Below, piece after piece: positions 47,657 through 56,550 of a DNA stretch of 64,000 nucleotides. The notes under the pieces are model-generated. The model worked only from the letters and a program-made list of their open reading frames with translations. It was not told where the DNA came from and ran no database searches. The position numbers were made by a program, and so were the translations under genes. The stretch's first letter is position 1. Each line of letters opens with the position of its first letter. Where the stretch lies: assembly GCF_008973485.1 (NCBI RefSeq), contig NZ_CP031223.1, positions 2,170,001 to 2,234,000 of the forward strand, read 5' to 3'. This DNA comes from Psychrobacillus glaciei (lineage in GTDB: Bacteria > Bacillota > Bacilli > Bacillales_A > Planococcaceae).

Positions 47657-50266
47657 ATGCTAGAATATCATCAGCAATCATCACGTGAAATCATGGAAAT
47701 GTTAGACGTAACAAACCAAGGACTAAATAATGATGACGTCCAAAAGAGACAAGAAGTATACGGTTTAAATAAATTGGTGGAAGGAAAAAGACCAAGTACA
47801 TTTGCCGTTTTCTTTGGTCAGTTTAAAGATTTATTAGTCATTATTTTAATGATTGCTGCTTTCATTTCATTTCTATTAGGTGAAGTAGGAAGTACTATAG
47901 TGATTATGATTGTTGTTATTTTAAATGCAATCCTGGGCACTGTACAGCACGTAAAGGCAGAACAATCTTTGGATAATCTGAAAGCTTTGACCACTCCAGT
48001 TGCAAAAGTGATGCGAAATAACCAAATAGTTGAGATTTCTTCAGAAGATATAGTGGTTGGTGATCTTCTTCTTTTAGTGGCTGGGGATTATATTAATGCA
48101 GATGGACGATTATTAGAAAGCCATAATCTAGATATAAATGAAAGCTCTCTGACAGGCGAATCATTGGCTGTATCGAAAAGTACCGACCCAATTGATGAAG
48201 TCCATGTAACTATTGGGGATAAGAGAAATATGGTTTTCACCGGGAGCTTTGTAACCAATGGACGTGGAACTGTAGTTGTTACAGCTATTGGAATGGAAAC
48301 AGAAATCGGAAAAATAGCAAATTTATTGGATACTGCAAAACAGAAGAAAACACCTTTACAAGTAAGTCTCGATCATTTTGGAGAAAACTTAGCCCTAGGG
48401 ATTACAATGATTTGTTTAGCCATTTTTACTATTGATCTTTTTCGAGGACGGGAATTAGTAGAATCTTTTATGTTTGCTGTTTCGTTGGCAGTTGCAGCAA
48501 TTCCAGAAGCATTAAGTTCAATTGTAACTATAGTACTTGCTTTTGGAACACAAAAAATGGCTAAGGAAAATGCCATTATACGAAAACTATATGCTGTCGA
48601 AAGTTTGGGTAGTGTATCCGTTATTTGTTCAGATAAAACGGGAACATTAACTGAAAATAAGATGACTGTTCAACAAGTATATGTCGATCAAAAAGTGATT
48701 CCTTATGATCTACTAAATACAGAAAAGTCTATTGAGAAGAATCTTATTTTAATGGCACTATTATGCAATGACGCCTTGGAAAGAGATCAGAAAGAAATTG
48801 GTGACCCAACTGAAATTGCACTTGTAAAATTAGGGAAGCAGTATGAGCTTGATGAATTATTCGTAAGAAGTCACAATCCTAGGGTGGCAGAAATCCCATT
48901 TGATTCAGACAGAAAGCTAATGAGCACCGTGAATCATATTAATGAGCAAAATATTATGATTACAAAAGGAGCATTAGATGTTCTTCTATCTAAAATTGTG
49001 AAAATCGACACTTCTAAAGGGATTTTTCCTATTACAGAAGAACATCGGAAAAAGATCGAAGAAGTGAATCGTTCCTTTTCTATGAATGGTTTAAGAGTAC
49101 TAGCATTTGCCTATAAAGAATTCAATGGAAATCAAACAATCGAAGTAGAAGACGAGAAAGATTTAATCTTTGTCGGCTTAATAGCAATGATGGATCCTCC
49201 GAGAAAAGAGTCCAAAGCAGCGGTTGAAAGCTGTATCGCAGCTGGTATTAAACCAGTTATGATTACTGGTGACCATAAAATAACAGCGACAGCTATTGCC
49301 AAACAAATCGGGATATTAGATGATCCATCCGAAGCAATCGAGGGATATGAAATTGAAGGATTAACTGATCAACAACTACAAGAAAAGGTGCAAAATATCT
49401 CTGTCTTCGCCAGAGTAACACCAGAGCATAAAATTCGAATCGTTAAAGCTTGGCAGGATAAAGGAAATGTCGTTGCAATGACGGGGGATGGTGTGAATGA
49501 TGCCCCTGCTCTAAAACAAGCAGACATCGGTGTAGCGATGGGGATTACCGGTACCGAAGTAGCGAAAGATGCATCCTCTATGATCTTAACGGATGATAAT
49601 TTTTCAACGATTGTCAAAGCGATTTCGAATGGAAGAAGCCTCTATACGAATATTAAAAACGCCATTCTATTCTTATTATCAGGGAATGCAGGTGCTATTT
49701 TTGTTGTTTTATATGCAACTGTATTAGGTTTACCAGTTCCATTTGCACCAGTTCATTTATTATTTATTAACCTACTTACCGATAGTTTGCCGGCAATTGC
49801 AATAGGGTTAGAGCCGCATAATAAAAAAACAATGAAGGACAAGCCTAGAAATATTCACACTCCATTATTAAATAAAAAGTTTACTACACAAGTGATACTT
49901 GAAGGTTTATTGATTGGTATATCTACGATCATTGCATTTCGAATGGGGTTGGCAACCGGAGATACGTTAACAGCAAGCACAATGGCATTTGCAACATTAT
50001 GTTTATCAAGATTAATACATGGCTTTAACTCTAGATCGAAAGAATCGATTTTCAAAATTGGTGTATTTACAAATAAATATACTTGGCTAGCATTTTTAAT
50101 AGGTTTTGTAAGTTTACATGCTGTATTATTTATCCCTTCGCTTACGGGAGTATTTGAAGTTGCAACATTAAGTGGAGTACAATTAGCTTATATTTATTGC
50201 TTGTCCTTCATGCCTTTTTTAGTTAATCAGTGGTATAAAGTGTTGTTTGTAAGAAGTAAAAAATAG
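47657..50266 (+). CDS. Calcium-translocating P-type ATPase
   Basis: 869 residues, P2A type. TGESLAV in the actuator domain, phosphorylation site SDKTGTLTENKM at about residues 325-336, TGDGVNDAPALK hinge, and Ca2+-site motifs PEALSS in M4 and NLLTDSLP in M6. PEALSS is the form seen in the Listeria Ca2+ pump LMCA1. It exports Ca2+ across the cell membrane. GGAAGGGG lies before the ATG. Monocistronic. Confidence 0.93.
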   Translation: MLEYHQQSSREIMEMLDVTNQGLNNDDVQKRQEVYGLNKLVEGKRPSTFAVFFGQFKDLLVIILMIAAFISFLLGEVGSTIVIMIVVILNAILGTVQHVKAEQSLDNLKALTTPVAKVMRNNQIVEISSEDIVVGDLLLLVAGDYINADGRLLESHNLDINESSLTGESLAVSKSTDPIDEVHVTIGDKRNMVFTGSFVTNGRGTVVVTAIGMETEIGKIANLLDTAKQKKTPLQVSLDHFGENLALGITMICLAIFTIDLFRGRELVESFMFAVSLAVAAIPEALSSIVTIVLAFGTQKMAKENAIIRKLYAVESLGSVSVICSDKTGTLTENKMTVQQVYVDQKVIPYDLLNTEKSIEKNLILMALLCNDALERDQKEIGDPTEIALVKLGKQYELDELFVRSHNPRVAEIPFDSDRKLMSTVNHINEQNIMITKGALDVLLSKIVKIDTSKGIFPITEEHRKKIEEVNRSFSMNGLRVLAFAYKEFNGNQTIEVEDEKDLIFVGLIAMMDPPRKESKAAVESCIAAGIKPVMITGDHKITATAIAKQIGILDDPSEAIEGYEIEGLTDQQLQEKVQNISVFARVTPEHKIRIVKAWQDKGNVVAMTGDGVNDAPALKQADIGVAMGITGTEVAKDASSMILTDDNFSTIVKAISNGRSLYTNIKNAILFLLSGNAGAIFVVLYATVLGLPVPFAPVHLLFINLLTDSLPAIAIGLEPHNKKTMKDKPRNIHTPLLNKKFTTQVILEGLLIGISTIIAFRMGLATGDTLTASTMAFATLCLSRLIHGFNSRSKESIFKIGVFTNKYTWLAFLIGFVSLHAVLFIPSLTGVFEVATLSGVQLAYIYCLSFMPFLVNQWYKVLFVRSKK

Positions 50267-50340
50267 TTAGTGGATCCTGTGTCAAACATCAAACAGACAT
50301 CATTCTGAATTGTGTATGATACAGGCTCACTAACTCAATG

Positions 50341-51231
50341 CTAATTTAAAATTAATCCTATAGATGCATAAATAATGACCGTGCCGAAAATAAACATCAT
50401 ATGGAATAAAGAGTATGCAAACATACGGTTCGCCCACTTCTTCCCTTCCTTCTTATGATAGCCCATGATACTCATCCATAGCCAAATTGCTCCTAAAATA
50501 ATCGAAACAAATGTGAGCCCTAAGCTAAGGGGTAAAAATAAGAAGCTCGTTAAGATTAATAGTACTAAGTAAATATTAGTTTGAATATAAGTACGACGCT
50601 CACCTTTTACTACAGGAAGCATTGGGATATTCGCTGCTGCATAATCATCCTTTTTCCGAATAGCAATTGCGTAAAAGTGCGGCATTTGCCAAATCATGAC
50701 GATTACGAATAATGCCCACGCTGCTGGATGCCAAATATCTGGTGCTACTGCTGCCCACCCAATAAGTGGTGGCATTGCCCCTGAAATACTGCCAACTTCT
50801 GTGTTCCAAATAGTACGGCGCTTCGTCCACATTGTATATGGTACAACGTAAAAAAATACTCCGAGAAATCCTAAAAGTGATGCTAGTGGTGTCGCTAAAG
50901 CAAGTAGTGCAATTCCGATTATCAGTAACGAGATTCCGACGACTAAAACGAGTTTAGGAGATAATTCTCCTGTTACGGTTGGACGATTTTTCGTACGTTG
51001 CATGACCACATCAATGTCACGATCGTATAAATTATTAAACGAGCCCGCTGCAGCAATTACTGCTGCCGTTCCTAAAATTGCACAGACGATATTCGAAATA
51101 TTATCTCCGAAACTTAACTCATATGTGTATAAAGCGAGCATCAGACCTGCTACCATCGGAATTAAATTAGATTTAATAATCCCTGTTTTTACAGCCAATG
51201 CCCATAAATTCAAATTAGATTGCTTTTTCAT
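50341..51231 (-). CDS. ctaB: Heme O synthase (protoheme IX farnesyltransferase)
   Basis: 296 residues, UbiA family with about nine helices. NNLYDRDIDVVMQRTKNRP is the prenyl-diphosphate-binding Asp-rich motif, and YTMWTKRRTIWNTEVGSISG is the second conserved loop. It adds farnesyl to heme B for cytochrome oxidase. No cta operon partners are adjacent, so this may be a stand-alone or second copy. Confidence 0.95.
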   Translation of the reverse strand: MKKQSNLNLWALAVKTGIIKSNLIPMVAGLMLALYTYELSFGDNISNIVCAILGTAAVIAAAGSFNNLYDRDIDVVMQRTKNRPTVTGELSPKLVLVVGISLLIIGIALLALATPLASLLGFLGVFFYVVPYTMWTKRRTIWNTEVGSISGAMPPLIGWAAVAPDIWHPAAWALFVIVMIWQMPHFYAIAIRKKDDYAAANIPMLPVVKGERRTYIQTNIYLVLLILTSFLFLPLSLGLTFVSIILGAIWLWMSIMGYHKKEGKKWANRMFAYSLFHMMFIFGTVIIYASIGLILN

Positions 51232-51588
51232 GGTGTCTAGTTTAACACTCCTTCATTTTCCAACACGACATTTCGAATTTCTCGATAGATTACTCTTCTA
51301 AATATAACAGAATTACTGACCATTCGCCTTCCTTTTGAAGTGACAATCTGTTGACATATATTAAAAGTTCACTGCGCCACGCACTATTCAGAATTGTGTC
51401 TCTGTTATTTGTAACACAAATACACTAACTTAAATATAAGCTTTTTCTATCGTTGTGACATTTATCAATTTCTTTGTAAAAAAAGAAATAACCCACCCTC
51501 TCCTAGAAAAGGTTTGACGGCTATTTCTTCGGTTTGCAGTTATGTGATTGGATATTCGAGTATCCAGTCTTTTATACTGTATCACATC
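51232..51588. other. Intergenic region upstream of ctaB
   Basis: About 357 AT-rich bases holding the ctaB promoter region and ending at repeat copy B. No credible frame. AGAAATAACCC and GGCTATTTCT near 51484 and 51520 can pair, a possible weak hairpin. Confidence 0.4.
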
Positions 51589-52286
51589 TATTGAATAATC
51601 ACTTTCTTACATAAAATACTTGTAAGAAATGCGAAAAAACTTTCCATTTGTAATTGTACGTTTTCGATTCGCTTTGGACAAAATGATCTCCACATCATAA
51701 CCGTTGATGTGAAGTGATTGGTAATCTTGTTGTGGATATTTGTCCGTCGCTTCCCTACAAAGTTCAAGAGAAAAATGCTTTTTTGGAAAATGAGAGAATA
51801 GCTACCGTTCTATATAGGTTGCAAGTTTCCGAAGATGCAATTTTAGGAACTCTACACTCTTTTACAAAGCGTTCCTGCTATATTTTGCTAAGAAATACTA
51901 GTCGTATGGAGATGCTGTGTAAGAAAGTGACACTTTTTTTAAAATCGAAAAGGTGGAACCACTTTATAGAAGGATTAATCACCCAAAATTGCATCTTTGG
52001 CTGCTTATTGTATGTAAAGGAAAGAGAAGGTATTCTTTGGTTCTCAAAATCTTTGGCACTTCGCTTATTTGTGTCTGTGGAGAGCGACTGACGAATGACT
52101 ACCACACGATTACTGGAAAAAATACTTAGGGATGCGACAAAATCGCATCCCTAAGCATCCAGAAACCTTTGTAATTGTGCAGTGTTCTTTCATTCCAAAG
52201 CAATCCAAAAGCGGTTATATACCGAGTACCTAATTTTTTTTACCAAACTAACTAGTAATTTACTAGATACTTTTGGTTAATCAAGA
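51589..52286. repeat. Copy B of a diverged ~0.7-kb intergenic element
   Basis: About 698 bases homologous to 30661-31339 in the same orientation. Its outer ends (TATTGAATAA and TTAATCAAGA) form only an imperfect inverted repeat. The internal pair AAGATGCAATTT (51832-51843) / AAATTGCATCTT (51986-51997) is conserved. It ends about 40 bases before the lpdA stop, as copy A does before glcB. A 125-codon plus-strand frame crosses it but is not shared in full with copy A. Confidence 0.8.
52116..52155 (-). terminator. Perfect hairpin inside repeat copy B, downstream of lpdA
   Basis: CTTAGGGATGCGA (52125-52137) and TCGCATCCCTAAG (52143-52155) pair perfectly around CAAAA; the minus strand continues TATTTTTT. 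Likely ends the lpdA transcript. Confidence 0.85.
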
Positions 52287-52326
52287 TATGTGAAATTGAA
52301 TATTTCTACTATCATTTTTTGCAGAA

Positions 52327-53736
52327 TCAATGTAGCATTTTCGACGCTTTCACAACATGAATTGGTTTTCCGATCATTACCTCAGCAGCTTCCATAGTAA
52401 TCTCACCTAAAGTTGGGTGGGCATGGATTGTTAATGCGATATCTTCTGCGTTCATACCCGCTTCGATCGCAAGAGCCATTTCAGCGATCATATCAGATGC
52501 ACCAGCACCTACGATTTGAGCACCGATCAGTAAGCCATCTTCTTTATGTGCTACAAGTTTCACAAAACCTTCTGGTGCGTTTAAAGCCAATGCTCGACCG
52601 TTTGCTGCGAATGGGAATTTCGCTGCTTTCACTTCGATACCTTTTGCTTTTGCTTGCTCTTCATTGTAACCAACAGTTGCAAGTTCTGGATCTGTAAAGC
52701 ATACAGCTGGGATTGCTAAGTAATCTACGATTGATTTTTCTCCAGCGATTGCTTCTGCAGCTACTTTACCTTCGTAAGATGCTTTATGTGCAAGTTGTGG
52801 ACCATATACGATATCACCAATTGCATGAATGTTTTGTACTGAAGTACGGCATTGTTTGTCTACTTTTAGCAACCCACGTTCTGCAAACTCGATACCTACT
52901 GCTTCTAGACCCATTTCATCGGTATTTGGACGACGACCGACTGTAACTAATACATAGTTAGCTTCTACTGTTTTTTCTTCTCCACCAACTTCATACGTTA
53001 CAACTACGCCGTTTTCATTTTCTTCTACACCTTTCGCTGATGCGCCAACAACAACTTCTACGCCTTTTTTCTTTAAGTTTTTTTTCACAACTTGTGTCAT
53101 TTGCTTTTCAAAACCAGCTAAAATGTCTTTTCCGCCTTCAATAATTGTTACTTGAGAACCTAGGTTAGAGTAAGCAGAACCTAGCTCAGTACCGATGTAA
53201 CCACCACCGATAACAACTAATTTTACTGGTACTTCTGGTAAAGAAAGTGCGCCAGTTGAGTTGATGACGCGTTCAGAGAATTTGAATATTGGAATTTCAA
53301 TCGGACGAGAACCTGTTGCAAGGATTGCATTTTTGAATGTGTACGTTTGTACGTTATCTCCTTCGGTTACTCGTACTGTGTTTGCATCTATAAAGTATGC
53401 TTCACCGTTCACTATGTCGACTTTGTTGCCTTTTAATAGACCTTCAACACCGTCTACTAATTTAGAAACTACGCCGTTTTTGAATTCTTGCACTTTTGTC
53501 CAATCAAGTTTTACTTCTTGTGCAACAACACCCAAATCATCTGAATGCTTTACTTGCTCCAAACGGTGACCTACTGAAATCAACACTTTTGATGGGATAC
53601 AACCGACATTTGAGCAAACTCCTCCTAAATAATTTCTCTCTACAATCGTTACGTTTTGCCCCATTTGAGTAGCGCGAATAGCCGCCACATATCCTCCTGG
53701 TCCTGCACCAATCACAAGCGTTTCAACAAACTTCAT
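52327..53736 (-). CDS. lpdA: Dihydrolipoyl dehydrogenase
   Basis: 469 residues, FAD/NAD disulfide oxidoreductase, E3 of 2-oxo-acid dehydrogenase complexes. FAD motif [10 protein letters not shown], redox pair C41/C46 in [16 protein letters not shown] motif [10 protein letters not shown], and catalytic His in HAHPTLGE. No E1 or E2 gene is next to it, so it is probably a second E3 copy rather than that of the pyruvate dehydrogenase operon. Its start overlaps the upstream hydrolase by 14 bases. Confidence 0.95.
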   Translation of the reverse strand: MKFVETLVIGAGPGGYVAAIRATQMGQNVTIVERNYLGGVCSNVGCIPSKVLISVGHRLEQVKHSDDLGVVAQEVKLDWTKVQEFKNGVVSKLVDGVEGLLKGNKVDIVNGEAYFIDANTVRVTEGDNVQTYTFKNAILATGSRPIEIPIFKFSERVINSTGALSLPEVPVKLVVIGGGYIGTELGSAYSNLGSQVTIIEGGKDILAGFEKQMTQVVKKNLKKKGVEVVVGASAKGVEENENGVVVTYEVGGEEKTVEANYVLVTVGRRPNTDEMGLEAVGIEFAERGLLKVDKQCRTSVQNIHAIGDIVYGPQLAHKASYEGKVAAEAIAGEKSIVDYLAIPAVCFTDPELATVGYNEEQAKAKGIEVKAAKFPFAANGRALALNAPEGFVKLVAHKEDGLLIGAQIVGAGASDMIAEMALAIEAGMNAEDIALTIHAHPTLGEITMEAAEVMIGKPIHVVKASKMLH

Positions 53737-54598
53737 CTACGTTATCCTCCTCATTGCTTACTATAAAATGAAAAACGTTATCCCAAAAACATTTATCTTT
53801 CGCACAATTATGGTGACCTTTTGTATTAACCATAATGACTTGTTTAAAGTTGCTATCATTTAATAGGACATCCACACTTGAAATCGGCACTTTTTTATCC
53901 TGAGTAGAGTGTGTGGCAAGAGCTGGTGACTGTTGGTTTTTTAATATTTTCTCTATACACCATTCTCTTCTAGCTTTTAAAAAAACACCTCCTCGCAATA
54001 AAAACCAACTGACGATTAGCCAGCCAAACGGAAAATAAGGTAGTGTTACTTTTTCAGCTATCGAGTTGCTAATACTTTTTAAAGATGTAGGCATTGAATC
54101 GGTAATAAGAGCTTGTATCCTCAAATCTGAGGAATTCACAATACTTGCAGCTATCCCTCCCATTGAATGTCCTAAAACATAGAATGCATTACTATTAATA
54201 TCTGGCCTCTCGCACACATAATCAATCGTTGATGTAATGCTTTGGACAAACGATCCAATACTCACTTGTTTTTGTATAAAATCACTTTGCCCATGACCAA
54301 GAACATCCACAATTATTACGTCATAACCGCTAGCTAATAGGGGATTGGCATATCGTAGCATGTCTGATTTATTAGAGCTCCATCCGTGAACCAGTTGAAA
54401 GCTACCTCTTGCCCTCTCACTTTTAATAAGCCATCCTCGAATTGTCCCAATCTCAATCCCCATTTCAATTTTTCCATAAGAAGAATTCGGTTGCTTTTTA
54501 TCCTCTTTCCGTTTCGGCGTAAAAATATGACGAATGATATAGCTTCTCAAAAACAAAATAACTTCTTTAAAAGAAATGAATAATAAATATTTCATCAT
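53723..54598 (-). CDS. Alpha/beta hydrolase under TetR control
   Basis: 291 residues. Nucleophile Ser in GHSMGG (about residue 145), oxyanion region LVHGWSSNK, acid Asp in STQDKKVP and His in TKGHHNC near the end. An N-terminal hydrophobic, basic stretch may tether it to the membrane. Substrate unknown. It follows a TetR gene with terminator, carries its own operator-like site immediately upstream, and overlaps lpdA by 14 bases. Confidence 0.85.
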   Translation of the reverse strand: MMKYLLFISFKEVILFLRSYIIRHIFTPKRKEDKKQPNSSYGKIEMGIEIGTIRGWLIKSERARGSFQLVHGWSSNKSDMLRYANPLLASGYDVIIVDVLGHGQSDFIQKQVSIGSFVQSITSTIDYVCERPDINSNAFYVLGHSMGGIAASIVNSSDLRIQALITDSMPTSLKSISNSIAEKVTLPYFPFGWLIVSWFLLRGGVFLKARREWCIEKILKNQQSPALATHSTQDKKVPISSVDVLLNDSNFKQVIMVNTKGHHNCAKDKCFWDNVFHFIVSNEEDNVDEVC

Positions 54599-54606
54599 AA
54601 CTCTTC

Positions 54607-54630
54607 AAAAAGATACCGAACAGTCTCTTT
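54607..54630. promoter_or_regulatory. TetR operator-like site ahead of the hydrolase
   Basis: AAAAGATACC, three bases, CAGTCTCTTTT: an imperfect palindrome that is identical, outside the central three bases, to a second site at 55266-55289. Confidence 0.75.
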
Positions 54631-54637
54631 TTAGTTT

Positions 54638-54661
54638 AAAAAAAGACGGCTTTATTGCCGT
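54638..54661 (-). terminator. Terminator overlapping the tetR stop
   Basis: On the minus strand ACGGC-N6-GCCGT is followed by a C and seven T; the TAA stop lies in the loop. Confidence 0.8.
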
Positions 54662-55254
54662 TCAATTGAAATCATTGAAATATATTGCCTCAAATTATTT
54701 ATGATAATTTTCGTTAATTGCCCATCTTTCTTTAATCTTTCTAATGCTAGACCACCTTCAAGTGTTGACACAATATATATCGCGGTGTCGTATGGCTGTA
54801 ATGACTGATTCAACTCCTGGTGCCTAATACCATCTTCTATAATTTTCACCAACCATTTTATCATCATATCCATAGCTTCATTAATCGATGGCAGTAACGC
54901 ACTCCCTTCTAAATCATCCATTTCTATGGTTGCATTAAAAATTGGACACCCTCCTACTATCGGTTCTCCTTCACTTAGTTGTAAAAAAGCCTCCACAAAT
55001 GCGATTAATTTGTCCGCTGTATGCTCGTGTTGTGAAACACTTGTCATTAAATGGTTTTGCATTATTTCGGTAGAAAAATGAAAAGACTCGACCATCAGCT
55101 GCTCTTTATCCTTAAAGTGTCGATATATCCCCCCTTTTTGAATATTCGTTTCCTGAATAATGTCACTTATCGATGTTGTCATGTAACCTTTTTGGTTAAA
55201 AATCGTAGCTGATTTTCGTATAATATTGCGCCTTGTTAATTCGCCTTTTTTCAT
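54652..55254 (-). CDS. TetR/AcrR-family repressor
   Basis: 200 residues. N-terminal helix-turn-helix SISDIIQETNIQKGGIYRHF at about residues 28-47 and a variable ligand domain. The ATG at 55254 has GGAGG six bases ahead. It probably represses itself and the downstream hydrolase through the paired 24-bp sites. The inducer is unknown. Confidence 0.9.
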   Translation of the reverse strand: MKKGELTRRNIIRKSATIFNQKGYMTTSISDIIQETNIQKGGIYRHFKDKEQLMVESFHFSTEIMQNHLMTSVSQHEHTADKLIAFVEAFLQLSEGEPIVGGCPIFNATIEMDDLEGSALLPSINEAMDMMIKWLVKIIEDGIRHQELNQSLQPYDTAIYIVSTLEGGLALERLKKDGQLTKIIINNLRQYISMISIERQ

Positions 55255-55265
55255 TTTCATCCTCC

Positions 55266-55289
55266 AAAAGATACCTTTCAGTCTCTTTT
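55266..55289. promoter_or_regulatory. TetR operator-like site ahead of tetR
   Basis: AAAAGATACC, TTT, CAGTCTCTTTT. 21 of 24 bases equal the site at 54607-54630. Located just before the tetR ribosome site. Confidence 0.75.
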
Positions 55290-55378
55290 AATATGTAGGA
55301 AATCAAATTCAAAGTCAAGAATTATTTAACAGAGATAAAATACAAAGCTGTTGTCTATCATTTGCTCTCCTTCAAAAA

Positions 55379-55690
55379 CTAACTAAATCGCTTTTCAATG
55401 GGAAGTAGGATTTGAAAATCTTGTTTATCAGAATTTAATGAGTACAATTCTAATTTAATTGGGATTGAATCATATTCAACCATATTATCTTCTTTTAAAG
55501 GAAAATACCCACTCTCGTTTATCTTACTTTCAATCATTTCATATTCTATTTTTATATATGTCTTTTGATCAATAAACCAAATGCCGCGTCCAGTGGATTC
55601 AGATGCACAACTCTAGTTAAACCAAGAGTATCATGATTTGATGAGTTATATGATAGCCTACTAGATGTCACTCTTAAACCATATTTTTTA
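55379..55690 (-). pseudogene. Decayed gene, unknown family
   Basis: The last ~75 codons read as a normal protein (GRGIWFIDQKTYIKIEYEMI ... LLPIEKRFS) to a TAG at 55379, but upstream the frame meets a stop and the coding-like sequence (GLRVTSSRLSYNSSNHD) continues in another frame, so there is a shift near 55600-55620. No start codon survives. The product resembled a small ligand-binding domain, but I cannot name it. Confidence 0.6.
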
Positions 55691-55936
55691 TTAGAAACCT
55701 AATTCGATTTGTTCAATTCCCCCAAAAACATGATTAAACTTTATAATGAAATCATTCCAACTTTTCAATGCCTGCATTAAGATCTTGAGTTTATTTAGGT
55801 ACTTTTCTAAGTGGACATTACCTATATCGTCGATTAAAATGGTTCAACCTATTAGTAATGCTTTGTAACATGTACATGTATGATCCCATAGGATAGGTAA
55901 GAACATGTTACTATTTTTAATAAATGGGGGAAAAAA

Positions 55937-56338
55937 ATGAATGAAATTCCAGCTTTCAGACAGATGGATCATCCTGTTCTTGTAGAAGCTACACAAATCG
56001 CTCCAAACCAAATAAGTATTACGTATGATCAACCAGCAGACTTTGCATCCGCAACAAACGTCTCAAACTACTGGATTAGAAGTAATATGGGTCCTATCGG
56101 TATTGCAACCGTCGGAATGAAAGATCCACTTATGAGTTCGAATGCAATACGACCAGAAATAGGAATGATTACCCCTGTAGGCAATTCTAAAACAAGATTC
56201 GTAATGTCATTTAGAGTAAATGCAATGACAGGAGTTATGTATACTGTACTACCATGTTTTGTGAATTTAGAAGGTCGAACAGGATTTATGGGAGAAAATT
56301 GGGGTCCACTCAGTAGGAATATGTTTATCGGAATGTAA
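55937..56338 (+). CDS. 133-residue protein of unknown function
   Basis: GGGGGA lies seven bases before the ATG. No signal peptide or transmembrane helix is obvious; the composition (ITYDQPADFASATNVSNYWI, many Met and Pro) suggests a beta-rich Ig-like or surface domain. I do not recognise the family. It is monocistronic, with an inverted repeat (AAAGCCTAATTTCTC / GAGAAATCAGGCTTT) 85 bases downstream. Confidence 0.75.
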   Translation: MNEIPAFRQMDHPVLVEATQIAPNQISITYDQPADFASATNVSNYWIRSNMGPIGIATVGMKDPLMSSNAIRPEIGMITPVGNSKTRFVMSFRVNAMTGVMYTVLPCFVNLEGRTGFMGENWGPLSRNMFIGM

Positions 56339-56550
56339 GCTTCATGTAAACCTTGGGAGAAGTATTTAAGAGTTGAGTAAGGAAGGAAATAAATAATTAT
56401 ATCATTAAGAAAATTCATCAATAAAAGCCTAATTTCTCGCTTAGAACGCGGAGAAATCAGGCTTTGATTACTTTATGAATCACTCTTTTGTTTAAGAAAG
56501 TGCCGAAGTATCTTTAAACCCTTTATCAGCATCCTCCGACCAGTCCCGAG

